Part shown: one piece after another, positions 45,389 through 55,619 of the stretch
Position numbering within the stretch: position 1 is the stretch's first letter
Layout of the letters: every line of letters starts with the position of its first letter
Program-made: the position numbers and the translations under genes
The notes under the pieces: generated by a model
The model's input: the letters and a program-made list of their open reading frames with translations, nothing else
Database searches by the model: none
Told to the model about the DNA's origin: nothing
DNA from: Adiantum capillus-veneris
Taxonomy: Eukaryota; Streptophyta; Polypodiopsida; Polypodiales; Pteridaceae
Assembly (NCBI GenBank): GCA_014529385.2
Contig: CM043942.1
Coordinates: forward strand, 25,048,469-25,112,468
Direction of reading: 5' to 3'
Length of the DNA stretch: 64,000 bases

Positions 45389-46640
45389 GTGCCTGAAGAT
45401 CATACTATTGATTTGATTTCGGGAAGTTCTCAATCGAACCGCCGGCCACCTTACAGAGTTAGCCAAGCTCAGAACGAAGAAGTCCTGAACCAAGTCAAAG
45501 AACTGTTAGAGAAGGGTCTCATACAACCAAGCACATCACCTTATTGCTCTTTGGTTTTGTTAGTAATGAAGAAAGAAGGATCTTGGAGAATGTGTATCGA
45601 TTACAAAGCTCTCAATAAAATTACGATCAAGAACAGATTCCCGATTCGAGGATTGATGATATTCTCGACAGACTATAGGGATCTTCTTGCTTCAGCAGGA
45701 TTGACTTGAAGAGCAGATATCATCAGATCCGCATTGCTCCAGGAGCTGTCTACAAGACAGCCTTTGGGACTAGCTTTGGACTATACAAGTTCTTGGTGAT
45801 GCCTTTTGGGCTTACCAATGCTCCAACGACATTTAATCGAATGATGGACATAATTTTTTCGCGAGCACAGATCTTTTGTCGAAACTTTGTTCGACGACAT
45901 CATTGTTTTCTCCAAAAATGAAGACAACCATATACAACATCTTCTTCTCGTCTTTCAAGCATTGCGACAACACAAACTAGTAATAAATGCGAAGAAGAGT
46001 GAATTCTTCTTACCGAAGATACACTTTTTGGGACACATTGTCTCATAAGCAGGAGTACAAATGGACCCGGCCAAAATTGAAACCATACGTGATTGGCTTG
46101 ACGTGAAGAATGTTCATGAAGTTCGAAGCTTTCTGGGCTTACGTTCGTATTATAGGCATTTCATTAGGAAGTTTGCAGAGATCGCTTCGTCTCTCCATGT
46201 GTTGACTCAAAGTGGAGTTCCTTTTTCGTGGGGACCGATTGAAGTGACTACATTTCGGACACCCAAAGAAAAGTTGACTATTGACCGAGTCCTAACATTG
46301 CCAGATCAACAGAAACCTTTTGAGGTCTACTGTGACGCTTGCGGTCACAATTTTGATGCAAGGCGGTCACGTGATTGCTTATGAAAGCTGGATGTTTTCA
46401 CGCCCTAAGCTGGTAGCATAGATCTATAAGAAAGAGCTTTTGGCAGTTATCCATGCTCTTACTCAGTGGCGACACTATTTACTCGGAGCCAATTTTATTA
46501 TTTTCACTGACCATCAGAGTTTACACTACTTCTTGTCACAGAAGCAGCTATCAGACAAGCAGATGCGGTGGGCTAATATTTTGTCACAGTTTCACTTTCA
46601 GATTGTCCATGTACAGGGAAATAAGAACTTGGTGGCAGAT
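45389..46640 (+). pseudogene. Gy-B2 RT and RNase H
   Basis: RT reads [34 protein letters not shown], the frame-shifted [33 protein letters not shown], and FVRRHHCFLQK around the YxDD region, where the frame is lost (about 45890). The connection MDPAKIETIRDWLDVKNVHE follows. RNase H has EVYCDACGHNFDA, TDHQSLHYFLSQKQLSDKQM and NKNLVADALTRQ. It has at least four frame breaks. Confidence 0.87.
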
Positions 46641-47953
46641 GCTTTGACTAGACAGCCCCTTGTATCGGCTATTTCGGCGGTTCACCATAGAAGCTTCGAG
46701 GATATGATTGATCAGTACACCACAGATCCTGATTTTGCGGGCGTGTATACCCGCATTCAGAATGGGGAGACAGTACCAAGCTACTGCTTACGGGATGGCT
46801 ATTTGATGAAGAAGACAATGTTGTGTGTTGCACATCATTTGAGGGAAAAGGTTTTGACAAAGTGCCATTGTCCGCCTATTACGGGTCATCGCGGCATTGA
46901 CACCACTATGAAGGGCGTCGAACGTTACTTCTTTTGGCCGAGACTCAAGAAGGATGTGGAAGATTTTCTTCGCAGCTGCTTAGTATGCCAAAAGGCATAA
47001 GGCACAGGGATTACTAGAACCTTTACCCATTCCCACTAGACCATGGGAAAGCATGGCAATGGACTTCATTTTTAATCTACCCAAGACTCGAAGTGGGCAC
47101 GATGGCATTTGGACTGTCGTCGACAGATTTAGCAAGCAAGCTCACTTCATTCGAGTGAAGAAGACAGTCAAGCCTAATCTCTTAGCGCTACTGTTTGTTT
47201 CTCAGATTTTTCTACTACATGGCATACCCGAGACAATTGTCTCCTAAGAGATCCCCGATTCACGAGTTTGTTTTGGCGAGCTATATGGGAGAACATTGGC
47301 ATACGGTTGCAATTCTCGTCCTCTTTCCACCCTCTCACAGATGGGCAATCTGAGATAGCCAATTCCATTGTCTTGGACTTGTTGAAGTCCTACATATCGG
47401 ATCAGAAGACTCGGTGGGAAAAAGTATGTCCGTGGTGGGATTCGCCTACAACAACACGCTTCACTCTTTGACGGAGAAGGCGCCATTTGAGATTATTGAA
47501 GGTGCTACCTTTTCATGGCACTAAAGACAAGATTTTCGAAGCGGACCAGTATACCAGAGACTTGGACACTGCTTTTGCCAAGGTCTGCGAGGCTCTAGCG
47601 AAGTCTCAAGAACGCCATAAGAAGGCAGCTGATCGACATCGACGTGACTTGATTTTAAAGGAAGACGATTGGGTGCTCTTACGTTCATGCGATATTATGG
47701 CCCTTGCCAAGTTAAAGAAAAGATAAATGACATCTCCTTTAGACTGAAGTTGCCAGATACTTGGAAGATGCACAATGCTTTTCATGTGAGTCTCTTGAAA
47801 CCTTTCAAAGGTGAGTTGCTAGTTGACGGGGAGCCAGATGAGCAACTCAAGGTCCAAGAGAGCGAGGAGATACTCGTTCCTGAACAGATCCTGGCACACA
47901 AGGAAAGGAAAGTGAAAGGTAAAGTGATTCGGCGGTTCTTGGTTAAATTCTAG
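46641..47953 (+). pseudogene. Gy-B2 integrase with chromodomain-like end
   Basis: The HHCC domain shows ITGHRGIDTTMKGVERYFFW and FLRSCLVCQKA. The core gives MDFIFNLPKTRSGHDGIWTV, DRFSKQAHF, then SLFWRAIWENIGIRLQFSSS and FHPLTDGQSEIANSI. The C-terminal part has MHNAFHVSLLKPFKGEL and VPEQILAHKERKVKGKVIRR. A TAG at 47951-47953 stands before NYPALDAKWMEEGDLVDTPQ, which continues the chromodomain. Confidence 0.87.
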
Positions 47954-48602
47954 AACTACCCCGCATTGGATGCGAAATGGATGGAGGAGGGAGACCTAGT
48001 AGATACTCCTCAGATTGTAGGACTTTGCCTTGAAGCATTCGATTTAGCTTTGTCTACTTCGATTGATCCCATGAATCAGCAAGGTTGAATCCGGTGCAGA
48101 GGGATTGCACAAGAGGGGAGTCACTCCGCTCCTTTGTCACGAATTGCCTCCGATGAATAAAGTCACTGATCATCCCCTTTGTGTTTCAAGGATACTAATG
48201 TGTTGACCGTATTCTGTTGAATGACTTTATGATAAGGGAAATTTCCAATTGATGATGAACTTGAATGATTTGTGCTCTTCTATGTTTTTAGTTTGAGTAC
48301 AAAGACGAAATGACTGCAGCGTTTCTGTCTTGACAATCTCTATAGACATGATCGCAACTTGGATTAGTAGATTGGCATCCATGAGGTCCAGAGTGGACTT
48401 AGATGCAATTGCTAAATACGTTGCTGGAGAATGAATTAGGATTTGACTTAATGTCATGTGAATGAATGTGTAGTTACTGTCGTCTATGTGCAAGTACTAG
48501 CTTTCTGCTTGTCTAGTGCGCCAGTGCGTAGAGTCAGTGTCTATTGAAATGGCTTATGGCCTATCTGCTTTGCAGGCGTAATCGAGGGTGATTACAATTC
48601 TT
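47954..48602 (+). other. Gy-B2 chromodomain remainder and 3' noncoding region
   Basis: After the NYPALDAKWMEEGDL piece no reading frame is visible. Homologous DNA is present in Gy-B3 (24560-25013). Confidence 0.6.
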
Positions 48603-48616
48603 TCAAGAGGGGGGTA
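48603..48616 (+). other. Gy-B2 polypurine tract
   Basis: TCAAGAGGGGGGTA directly before the LTR start TGTCAC. Confidence 0.8.
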
Positions 48617-49185
48617 TGTCACAAACTGATGACATGGCACCTGCCCGGACGCCCTCCCGCACACACAGTGCTGACGTGGCAGCCACGTATGGAGGTTCCG
48701 GATTTCACGCTGACTGTTGGCGTGGCACAACAATACGGATTCCTGCAGATCACGCTGCCATGCTGACGTGGCAGGCCGTACGGATTTCCGTGAATTGCGC
48801 TGTTGTTTTTTTGGCAGTTTTGACCAAGTTGCTTTAGGGATTCTTGCTTTCGAGTTCAATTGCTTTTGGGAATTGCTTTTGAGTTAAGTTTTTGGGGCTC
48901 TGCTTTCAGCAACCCTTGTACCTTTAAATAAGTCGGCAAGGCCTCACTTCTCAGAGCATCTGGACGCAGAGTCTGAGAGTGAGCACCTGCCCACTCCCTT
49001 GTACTTTGCAAAAAGATTAATACAAAAAGAAATACCGAAAGGGGCGCCAGTCTTTGGGGCCTATAACCTTGGGCACGGAACTCTCCAGGGCAGTTTCGAC
49101 CTAATTGTGAATTGTGAACTGTTTTTAAGTGAATCTCTATTGTGCTGTGGTAGAATGTCGACTTGGGGTGTCCAAGTCTGTTACA
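48617..49185 (+). repeat. Gy-B2 3' LTR
   Basis: 569 bp, TGTCACAAACTGATGACA to AAGTCTGTTACA. TGACGTGGCA occurs at 48672 and 48764, with GGCGTGGCA at 48718. A TATA-like TTTAAATAAG is at 48923-48932. Confidence 0.92.
49035..49057 (+). other. GGCGCC-loop hairpin in Gy-B2 3' LTR
   Basis: Same sequence as the 5' LTR copy (stem CCGAAAG with CTTTGG, loop GGGCGCCAGT). Confidence 0.65.
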
Positions 49186-50490
49186 AGTATTCTTGTATCT
49201 CTTTCGGAAATCCACAACAAAATCGCTTGATTTGCTGCGTAAAAGTGATCTTTTTAAAAGAAGAGACACGTAGAAAAGCATCCCAAAATCTCTGGCAATA
49301 AAGATCCAAAGAATCTTCCTCGTTCATTTGAAGATGATTCCAAGTAGTGACCACATCACGTTCGTAAGAGCCAAGAGGAAGTGAAAAGCCGAACTTCAGT
49401 CACTTTGTCGGTGTTTCTTTTCGTAACAAAAGAGTGGACTACCATGTCTGTGCATTTCCTTTCAAATAGGATGCTACCCTCCTGATCTTGTAATGCTCTG
49501 AGTAACCCCTTTTCAAAAGGCGAGGGCCTTGTGAGTTTCTCAAAACCTGAAAAAGTATCAAATTTTAGTGCTTGTCTACCCTACTTGAATTCTTTGGTCT
49601 TCTTGCTCTTATCCTCGAGGAAGTTGTATTGATTGGCTCTATAAAAGGTATCAAATTTTAGTGCTTGTCTACCCTCCTTGAATTCTTTGGTCTTCTTGCT
49701 CTTATCCTCGAGGAAGTCATATTGATTGGCTCTATAAAAATGCTTCCTCTGAGAATAAAACATCGGATCATCAAAGAGTGAATTCTCACAAGAGGATGAG
49801 TCCTCTTCAGAATTGTCAAAAGATTTATGAGATCTTCGGTGGGATTTGCTCTTCTTTGCCTTCTTCTTGTTCTTACTGTGTCTCTGAGTCTTTCCTCATT
49901 TCCTGCTCTTTTTGTCCTCATCATTGGATTAGACGAGGAAGAGCTATCCAAACTGTCAGAAGAGGATGAGGATGAATTGGAAACACCTCCAAAAGGTATG
50001 CGCTTCCTTGTCTCTCATGCATTTGCAAAAGAAGACTTGTGACCCAAGTAGCCAGGGTAGTCTGCTGCTCGTCTACGTCTCTTTGAATGCTTCTTGGTGT
50101 GCAAGATTCGGTTGGCTCGTCCTTCAACCACATCATCAAGCTCATCTTCGGTGTACACCCTTGGAGCAAGTGTTTCCTTCAAAGCGGCCTTGAGAGGTGA
50201 ATCAATGGCTGTACGCCACCGGGTATGCATTTCATCGATGGGATGCTTCATCAAAAATTTTGCATATTGGGGATCCTTCGAAGATTGGAGCATCTGCTTG
50301 GCATAAGCACCAACCACATTTTGACGCTGCATCTCCATTTGTTCATACTCCGTGGGCCCTGGGGACCCGTACTCTTCTTTTGAATCGACAAAAGGTGGTC
50401 GTCGTCCATTTGAATTTTTTGTGCTTTCACCCGATCCGGAGTTGTCGTGCGGGTTCGTATGATTCTTGCGGGATTCGTCACCTGAGTCCA
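49186..50490 (-). pseudogene. Gy-B4 gag, N-terminal part
   Basis: The start is MDSGDESRKNHTNPHDNSGS at 50488-50490. The helical region resembles that of Gy-B1 (EYGSPGPTEYEQMEMQRQNV, DPQYAKFLMKHPIDEMHTRW), and a Lys/Ser/Asp linker follows. A 93-bp tandem duplication (units at 49555 and 49648, each starting GTATCAAATTTTAGTGC) repeats YRANQY and KSKKTKEFKEG. It is cut at 49186 by Gy-B2 and continues at 42211. Confidence 0.83.
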
Positions 50491-50543
50491 TGTGTGTTGC
50501 GGTAGAAGGGATTGGATTTCCCGATGGAAGGAAAATGGATTGA

Positions 50544-50555
50544 GCTCTAATACCA
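50544..50555 (-). other. Gy-B4 primer-binding site
   Basis: On the minus strand TGGTATTAGAGC, one base from the LTR. Confidence 0.8.
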
Positions 50556-50556
50556 T

Positions 50557-50977
50557 TGTAACAGACTTGGACACCCGAAGTCGGAATTTTGGCACGACAC
50601 ATGAGAAATCACTTAAATTTTACTCACAAACTTTATCACGCTTCAATAGATACGACACAACCCTGCGTAGTTCCGTGCCTTGAGGTATTGGCACTGAAGT
50701 CTTGCACCCCTTTCGGGATTTATTTTTATATTAATGCTTGAGCAAAGTACAAAATGTGAGGGTCCTCTTTGCTTAGTGCTCTTAGGCAAAAACTGACGGA
50801 GAGTGCCCCTGATTACAACATTTTAGGCTCCCGGCCTTCCCGACCTTCTAAAAGCATTACATAAAAAGCTTCAGGTCTCAAAAGCATCTAGTCCAAAAGC
50901 TGGCGCTCCAAAGGTTGCCAGCGCAAATCACGGATTTTCGTACAGCCTACCTCGTCAGCAGCTCCACGCAATTTTAC
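50557..50977 (-). repeat. Gy-B4 5' LTR, truncated
   Basis: Starts TGTAACAGACTTGG on the plus strand and matches Gy-B LTRs up to the CTCGTCAGCAGCTCCACGC segment, where Copia-D resumes. Its hairpin copy (about 50692-50718) is degraded and has lost GGCGCC. Confidence 0.8.
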
Positions 50978-52040
50978 TCTTTTTCTTTTGTCCAAGTCCC
51001 TAGGCCCCATCGAACGGGACCCTATAAGTCGGGAACAACTTATAAAGCTATTTTATCTTGTCAGTTTCCATTTCCGGGATGCCACAACATCATTTTGTGT
51101 CAGGTGACACTTGTTATCCTCTATGTCGATGATCATCTTGTTAATACAGGTAGCCATGATGAGCACATCCGCAGTACTATGGCGACCTTGACTAAGGAGT
51201 TTGAGATGACAGATCTTGGCTTGCTTCATCACTTTCTTGGATGGAGGTATGGTAGAGAGAGGGGGGCATCTCTCTCTTTCAGAAGCATACATCCAGGAAT
51301 TGTTGAAAGCATTTGGAATGACCGCGTGCAAACCTATCTTAACTCCCATGGATCCCAATCAAAAGTTGTCACAGTTTGATCTCTCCATTGTAGCTAATGC
51401 TACAAAGTATTGAAAACGGTTGGTTCTCTCATATGGGTTCTCAACACCTGGTTTGCTGTTAGTTTCACGGTGGGACTTCTCAGTTTTTTTTTGCAGAAAC
51501 TCGCCAAGTCACATTTGCAGCAGGCTCTTCAAACCCTATGGTATTTGAAGGCGACCAAGTCGTTAGGCATACACTATGCGGCTCGAGGTATAGACTCCCA
51601 GATCATTCTACGAGGATGGATTGATTCAGATTGGGGTAGAGATCGAGATGGACGATGGTCGACTACAGGTTATACCTTTTCTTTTGGCTCAGGAGCAGTT
51701 TCATGGAGCAACAAGAAACAGCCAATGGTTGCCTTATCTTCCACGGAGTCAGAGTACCGTGCTGTTTGTAGTGCTACATGTGAGTTTGTGTGGATTCGGA
51801 GGTTACTTTTGGAGATGGGCTTTCCCCAACAAATGACCATTTTGTACTCAGACAAGTAGAGTTGTATAGCCATTGCGAGGAACCCGATGTTTCATGCCCA
51901 GGCCAAGCATAAAGAGGTACAATACCATTTTGTACGTGAGAAGACCAAGGATGGCTCTATCCGACTAGAGTATATCCCGACTTCAGATAACTTCACCAAA
52001 ACTCTTCCACAAGCGACATTATCCTCTGATGCAATCTCCC
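50978..52040 (+). pseudogene. Copia-D RT end and RNase H
   Basis: RT reads VILYVDDHLVNTGSHDEHIR, the YVDD active site, then MTDLGLLHHFLGW. RNase H gives WIDSDWGRDRDGRWSTTGYT, KKQPMVALSSTESEYRAV, WIRRLLLEMGFPQQ, and after a TAG at 51857 continues ARNPMFHAQAKHKEVQYHFV and IPTSDNFTKTLPQATL. The N-terminal half of RT is missing. Confidence 0.87.
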
Positions 52041-52131
52041 TTGGAATCGTTTCTCGTCCAGGAGCTGAGAAGGGGTGTTATAGTTCAGTTTCCTGTCCAA
52101 TGGTAGCTCTAGTATCTCCCAGGATCAGATT

Positions 52132-52144
52132 AAGGAGTGGGGGA
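52132..52144 (+). other. Copia-D polypurine tract
   Basis: AAGGAGTGGGGGA just before the LTR start CTGTTTTGTGG. Confidence 0.7.
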
Positions 52145-52145
52145 C

Positions 52146-52834
52146 TGTTTTGTGGCTTTGGCCGGCCGTACTTGAGGTAGACAGACATGTTCATGGCGGT
52201 GCACTTCACTGTGTTTCTCACCCGGTAGACTGGCATGAGGCGGGACACCCGTTCCTAGGGTTACCCTGCAGGTTTGCTACTAAATATGTGTCCCAGGTCA
52301 CTTTCAGTGAGTTCTACATATTTATTAGCATTTTAGGCCATTTTTTGGGATCCTTGGACATCTGTCTAGTTTGCCTAGATATGCAGACCAAACCCCTGTA
52401 CTTTTTGGCATGTTATTTAGTGCAGAGATCCAACGTTTGGAGCACTCTCTCTCTCTCTAGCGTTTTTTGTGCCGGTGACTCTCCTCTCTCTGGCATTTTC
52501 TCTCTCCACATCGATCTCACTCTCCTTGGCGTTTTTCCATTGCGATCTCACTCTCTGTACCTAGCGCTTCCCTGCTACACCACAAAAACACCCTCTTCGG
52601 TGTTCCTTTGTGTGCAATGTGTTCCCGTGCCCGTTCGGTGGGCGGTACACGCTAGGACCTTGACGGTGAGGAGATCCATCGCGATAGATACGAGATCTAT
52701 TGGCTGTGTGGTACGGAGAGGTGTTTTGCTCGTGGTTGCAGACAAGTTCATCACCCGATTCACCCTTTTCCTGTGCACCTTTGACAAGATATTTCCGTTC
52801 ACATTGCTTCCGTCATTTCTGTGAATGATGCACT
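52146..52834 (+). repeat. Copia-D 3' LTR
   Basis: Begins TGTTTTGTGGCTTTGG; the right end near AATGATGCA is approximate. It includes AGCGTTTTTT at about 52458 and GGCGTTTTT at about 52529, motifs that also abound in TR-C LTRs. Confidence 0.65.
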
Positions 52835-53587
<753 letters not shown>

Positions 53588-53713
53588 GGCTTTGTAGCTG
53601 CAGTTTCTAACCTTCGAGAGTTTGTACCAGCTGTCTATGATGTCACAGTTGCAGTACCAAAGGAATCACCACCTCCAACCATGAAGCGTGCACTCAGTGG
53701 GCAGTCCTCTGTG
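53588..53713 (+). CDS. Internal exon of LPAT2-like lysophosphatidic acid acyltransferase
   Basis: The 42 codons read [20 protein letters not shown] and then [16 protein letters not shown], ending SGQSSV. This closely follows the part of plant LPAT2-class 1-acylglycerol-3-phosphate acyltransferases just after the PRTK motif; those enzymes make phosphatidic acid in the ER membrane for membrane and storage lipids. The exon is preceded by CTGCTGTGTTTGCAG (acceptor) and followed by GTG/GTAGAG (donor), giving a phase-0 exon of 126 bp. Reading through the donor gives an unrelated tail and a stop, which supports the splice call. No other exon was found, so introns must be very long or the gene is a fragment. 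The exact LPAT paralogue is not certain. Confidence 0.8.
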
Positions 53714-54345
53714 GTAGAGTTCTTTTCTGCGTGTTTATCTGGCACGCTTTGAAGTACTTAAGCTTCATATGGAATGATCTAACCTTTTTTCTTTGTATCA
53801 TTTATAATTATGTTAAAATTTTTTGTTCTTTATTTCCTGTTTTTGGGTTTTATAACTTGATAACATCAGATTGTAGTTACAAAAACAGCAGATTCTAAAG
53901 AGAGAATTTTGGAAGGCGAAGAAACAGTCCCCGGCTGTTAGAAACAGAAAGCTGCAGTACCTCAGCTTCATGTGGAATTATCTAACAGTTTCTAGGGAGA
54001 AAGAACTGTTCTAGAGTGTGAAAAAAGTAAAATTTAGGGTTACTGAAATGCCAATCCGCCCATATGCAATGATTTGTTGCGTCTCCGGTCCAGACACAAA
54101 AACCCTAGCCCTACAAACATCATGTACTGCTCTCTTAAATCTAAGCAATTGTACTCAATCGCGTGTATTGAGTGAAAAAGAGGGAAAAACCGAAAGTAAA
54201 AGAAAAGAATATAACACACACACATCAAAGACATTTAAATTGAATGCTCATATGGTATCATGCATTCTTGTGATGTGTATGGTGTCAGTTTGAATCATGA
54301 ATTTAGTTAGGTACTGATACCTCGACTGGGTCCGAGAAGTCCATC
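53714..54345 (+). other. Probable intron DNA
   Basis: AT-rich, no coding signal and no recognised transposon. It follows the exon donor site. Two similar phrases (TTCATATGGAATGATCTAAC near 53764 and a variant near 53968) form a diverged direct repeat. Confidence 0.4.
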
Positions 54346-54600
54346 TGTCACAAAGTGATGACGTGGCATGATCATACCTATCGGACTGAGGAGAGCATTG
54401 GTTGCATGGGATCAGAGGTTCCAAGTTTGAGTTCGGCTGCCCATAATGTGCAGTGGAATTGCACGGTAAAAACGTGGTGTGTTTTACGGGACAATGTGGC
54501 AAGGCCATACGGACATGGGGCTGCTTTTTTGGGCACAGTTATAGAGAGCTTTGACATTTTAAGATGCTGTAGCTTTTGGGCTCAGTTTTTGCAGCGGAGT
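54346..54600 (+). repeat. Gy-B-type LTR fragment
   Basis: Starts TGTCACAAAGTGATGACGTG and later has GTGGCAAGGCCATACGGACA and CTGCTTTTTTGGGCA, as in Gy-B U3 regions. It is truncated, with no hairpin or LTR end found. Confidence 0.65.
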
Positions 54601-54879
54601 TGCGCTACAAAATGTGGTGTGTTTTATGGGAAAATAGCTCCCTATATCACGTGCGTTCAAGAAATTATTAATAATACATGAATATACGCGTTATATTTAC
54701 ATTGTGGGCCTATTTAAATAACCCCCACTCCCCTTTAATGTACGCATAAGAGTATACATTTTGCGTATTAATGATCCTCTGGCGTTAAGTCACGTGATAT
54801 GATACACGTTTCAAAAAGTGACCGCTTGGGACTGACAAAGCATTGGATATCAAGAATTAGGCTTCATCACAATCTAGAT
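54601..54879. other. Unassigned AT-rich DNA
   Basis: No gene or repeat signature. A TTTGTGTGTTTTA-like phrase near 54618 echoes 54475 within the LTR fragment, so part may still be LTR-derived. Confidence 0.3.
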
Positions 54880-55012
54880 CATAGTTACCTGGAACGGGAA
54901 ATCGGAACGGGGAACAACGCCATTCCTTGTTATGGATACTCACTTGCGATACGGGAGATTGGAATGGGAACTAGGAACGGAGGCCTGAAAATGGCCATTC
55001 CTTGTAACTATG
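54880..55012. mobile_element. MITE-2, hAT-like miniature inverted-repeat element
   Basis: A 133-bp element starting CATAGTTACCTGGAACGG and ending CCATTCCTTGTAACTATG, which are inverted repeats. The flanks carry an 8-bp duplication with one mismatch (ATCTAGAT at 54872-54879, ATCCAGAT at 55013-55020). Size and termini match MITE-1, so both belong to one family. The interior has GGAACGG repeats. Confidence 0.83.
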
Positions 55013-55071
55013 ATCCAGATAGATACATTTCATCACTTTAATCGATTAGAGTATTTTTATCCCTAGATGTA

Positions 55072-55619
55072 TCATGTGGTTTGTTCCCCATGATCTGATT
55101 GTATATCTTTTAGGATTTTCTCCATATTTCTTGTATGTGGACTTACTATGTTCCAAGTCTCAGGTAACCCCTCACACATGGCATGATTGAACAACACTGC
55201 AAGAACCTCCATCAGCATATCCCTGGCATTAATAAAGTGCTCTGCTACTAGACCGTCATGATCATATGCCTTCCTGGTCCTCATCCTGTCGATGGCCCTT
55301 TGTACCATTTCAAATGTAAAGAAAGTGCTCGTAGCTGGGCAAGGCTTGGTAGGGTCTGGAAGGGGTTCTTCTCTAGGAACCGTATATAATGATGTCGCAT
55401 ATTGGCCCCACACATCAGGTGAAGTAATCACTGGGGGATTTGAGTGCTCATGGAATAGTCACCATGCCTCTCCAGAGTCCCTACTCAAGAACATCTGATA
55501 TAAGTCTCGCTCCATCTAAGCTAGGTAAGCTCGCTTCTTCCGTCGCACAAGGCGTTGGAAAGCAATCCAAGACTGTCTGTAAGTGATGACTCCTAAAAGA
55601 AGATCCCTCTAAAGCTCGG
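55072..55619 (-). pseudogene. LINE-3 ORF2, RT N-terminal part
   Basis: Reads SWIAFQRLVRRKKRAYLA, TFEMVQRAIDRMRTRKAYDH and DGLVAEHFINARDMLMEVLA, FNHAMCEGLPETWN, the region leading into the RT fingers. It stops before the palm. A TAG near 55517 splits it. Confidence 0.75.

Larger units (their letters stand above)
42212..49185 (+). mobile_element. Gy-B2, Ty3/gypsy element nested in Gy-B4
   Basis: A plus-strand element of 6974 bp with both LTRs, PBS, gag, protease, RT, RNase H, integrase and purine tract. Gy-B4 gag is continuous across it, and the flanks carry a near-identical duplication AGCAT (42207-42211) and AGTAT (49186-49190). It is structurally the most complete gypsy element in the window, but it has stops and frameshifts. 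Confidence 0.92.
41197..50977 (-). mobile_element. Gy-B4, truncated gypsy element (contains Gy-B2)
   Basis: A minus-strand Gy-B relative that replaced the middle of Copia-D. The left part (41197-42211) has protease and the gag end; the right part (49186-50556) has the rest of gag; a partial 5' LTR (50557-50977) follows. RT, integrase and the 3' LTR are missing, and both outer ends are ragged, so it was trimmed by deletion after insertion. Confidence 0.83.
38922..52834 (+). mobile_element. Copia-D, Ty1/copia element with nested gypsy elements
   Basis: A plus-strand copia element in the usual order gag, protease, integrase, RT, RNase H. Its parts are a partial 5' LTR (38922 to about 39290), gag (39333-40060), protease to integrase (40163-41196), RT and RNase H (50978-52040) and a 3' LTR (52146 to about 52834). 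Minus-strand Gy-B4 splits it at 41197. The 5' LTR start has been lost in microsatellite DNA. Confidence 0.85.

Noticed and set aside
54150-54300. Next LPAT2 exon (a HTHIK-like reading near 54220)
   Set aside because: The match comes from an (AC)n run, is followed at once by a stop, and lacks a convincing splice acceptor.
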